A stretch of DNA of 64,000 bases from Purpureocillium takamizusanense (lineage: Eukaryota > Ascomycota > Sordariomycetes > Hypocreales > Ophiocordycipitaceae): positions 833,501-897,500 of the forward strand of contig NC_063074.1 of the NCBI RefSeq assembly GCF_022605165.1. The letters run 5' to 3'. Below are positions 62,594 through 64,000 of the stretch, in pieces. The stretch's first letter is position 1; every line of letters starts with the position of its first letter. Below the pieces are notes generated by a model. That model saw only the letters and a list, made by a program, of their open reading frames with translations, did no database searches and was not told the origin of the DNA. A program made the position numbers and the translations under genes.

Positions 62594-63612
62594 CTTTCTT
62601 CACCTTTCTAAGAGCCAACCTCGTTCTCACGCCCTCGGCGGTCTCATCCCCGGGCAGCACCCCCTATCTGGAACCCTACTCGCCCCAGCTCCCGTCATAT
62701 CACCAACTTGTCAATCACAACCAGCCGTTTCAGTATCAAAAGTCCCGGATTTCTTCGCCTAACGCACCAACTCCTTCTCCGCTTGCCAAGCAACAACTTT
62801 CTGTCCGGCATTACCATCCCGACGATGACGTCCCCCCTCTCGCGCTCGACACCTTGGCCACGCCTGATGACAAGGCCGAGGGCCTGCGCCTTGTCGCCGA
62901 CTCCGTCGCCCAGATGAGGCCCCGTGCCGCCCGCGTTCTAGCCCGTCATCCTCTCCTACTCGTCGCTTTGGCTGCTGCGTGGGCCCTCGTCTACGGCTTC
63001 GTTCACGCGTCTCGTGGTGGTAGCGCTGGAATGGCCTTCCCGATCGCCTGCGTCGCCATTGCGGTGTACCTGCTTACGATACGCTTTTGCACTGCTCGAT
63101 ACGACAGGCTCGCCAACAGCATCGACGTCTCGTGGCTCCAGCACCCTTTGAGCAGTGGGCATGAGGACGTCGTACTGGGTGCACGCCGTGGCGGCAAACT
63201 AGTTGGCACGCTCGTCCTGCGTATCGAGCCTCGTCTTGGTACAACCGCCGGTGGCGGCGGCAGCAATACTTCCTCCAACGGGTCTTATGCGTATCAATAC
63301 TATCATCGCCGCAAGAACCGCAGCCGCAGTGCCACTTTTCGTGGTGGCCGGGGTGTCATCCGCGCCTGGACTACGTTGCAGGATCGCCGTGGCGAAGGCA
63401 TTGGCCGCGAGCTCCTGAACGCGGCGGTGCGTCGCACGCGGGGCGTATGCGGACGTGATGCGCAGGTCGGCTTCGCCCAGGAGCATGCTAATAGTGTGAT
63501 GTTCTTGCCAGAGCTCTTCACGGCGACATTTAAGCACGATGAGCGCCGGGCTGCGGAGGCGTTACAGGCCGTAGTCGACTCGTGGGATACGTCCAGGCGC
63601 AAGAAGAGGTGA
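62594..63612 (+). CDS. GNAT-type N-acetyltransferase with two membrane segments (5' end unresolved)
   Basis: The main exon runs in one frame to the stop at 63612. It begins with a Pro/Ser/Tyr-rich stretch (TPYLEPYSPQLPSYHQLVNH) then LSVRHYHPDDDVPPLALDTL. Two hydrophobic segments follow (HPLLLVALAAAWALVYGFV and AGMAFPIACVAIAVYLLTI), suggesting a membrane-anchored enzyme, then a GNAT core with RAWTTLQDRRGEGIGRELL matching the acetyl-CoA loop (R/Q-x-x-G-x-G/A) and the GFAQEHANSVMFLPELF helix. No in-frame ATG precedes the conserved part, so at least one 5' exon is missing. The acceptor AATAG at 62591-62593 follows GCTAAC. A possible partner is an exon starting at ATG 62025 with donor GTGAGT at 62125 (phase 1, compatible), but the intron would be 469 bp. 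The coordinates therefore give the supported part only. The acetyl acceptor is unknown. Confidence 0.75.
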
Positions 63613-64000
63613 ACAGCAGCTCCAAGCTGACGCCTGCTTCTTGTTCCCTAGGAGCGCTACTTTGTGTGATTTGTACGCCTGTTGTCGATGAGCAGCATAA
63701 CATTCTCTTGAGATACCCTGTCGTCCTGCGGACGACTTTCCGAGATACCCTCGCTTAAGCTTTGGACAGAAGGCGAGTCATTCATTAATAGCAAAATATT
63801 ATGCGTCACGAGTGGGACGCAGTTGTCCCTCCATCGCCTTCATGTGCATGTCCATGGCCTAATTCCCAGAGCCGCAAGACAAGGCCTGCAATCGAGATAC
63901 CGGCAACTCAAATCAACCGAAGTGAACTTAAGCAACCCGACTGTAAAAGCCACTTTGCAGATGTCCCAAAAAGATAACACACCAGCTTCCAGTATCGACC
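63613..64000. other. Downstream of the acetyltransferase gene
   Basis: 3' untranslated and intergenic sequence, AT-richer near 63780-63810 (possible polyadenylation area). No gene seen. Confidence 0.5.

Overview
The window is GC-rich nuclear DNA of a filamentous ascomycete, most likely a Sordariomycete and plausibly Hypocreales. The evidence is short introns (about 60-130 bp) with GTPuNGT-like donors, CTRAC/CTAAC branch points and YAG acceptors, Kozak-type CACC/GCCATGG starts, and proteins that read like those of Sordariomycetes. No bacterial operon, rRNA, tRNA or CRISPR signal was found. Exon models were built by hand from splice motifs and reading-frame continuity; all but the 5' end of the last gene close in frame.

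Layout. 1-4391: gene-poor, with microsatellites. 4392-5603 (+): intronless secreted GH76 alpha-mannanase-like protein. 6668-10650 (+): tubulin cofactor D. 10651-16191: about 5.5 kb with no supportable gene. 16192-17789 (+): rhodopsin-fold integral membrane protein with three C-terminal DxGGLL motifs. 18703-19655 (-): RNA polymerase subunit RPB5, divergent from 20793-22408 (+) BFR1. 23425-24206 (-): conserved fungal protein of unknown function. 26838-28634 (+): mitochondrial Obg GTPase MTG2, tail-to-tail with 28796-31499 (-) tRNA m5C methyltransferase TRM4. 31941-33315 (-): MDR-family oxidoreductase. 34190-37458 (-): U3 snoRNP protein UTP21, divergent from 38978-44032 (+) VIP1/Asp1 inositol pyrophosphate kinase-phosphatase. 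44033-50161: gene-poor, ending in a promoter-like and leader-like stretch before a 49-residue cysteine-rich protein (50162-50311, +). 52548-53674 (-): MOSC-domain protein. 54309-54521: MITE-like inverted-repeat element. 54900-55856 (-): acetamidase/formamidase. 55857-62593: gene-poor. 62594-63612 (+): GNAT acetyltransferase with membrane segments and an unresolved first exon.

Most genes are housekeeping genes for gene expression and translation (RPB5, UTP21, TRM4, MTG2, BFR1), microtubule biogenesis (cofactor D) and inositol pyrophosphate signalling (VIP1). They are interspersed with accessory enzymes (GH76, MDR reductase, MOSC, formamidase). I see no biosynthetic cluster or defence island. 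The less-described items are the tiny cysteine-rich protein, the conserved 222-residue unknown, the DxGGLL-tailed receptor-like protein and the 37-bp-TIR element.
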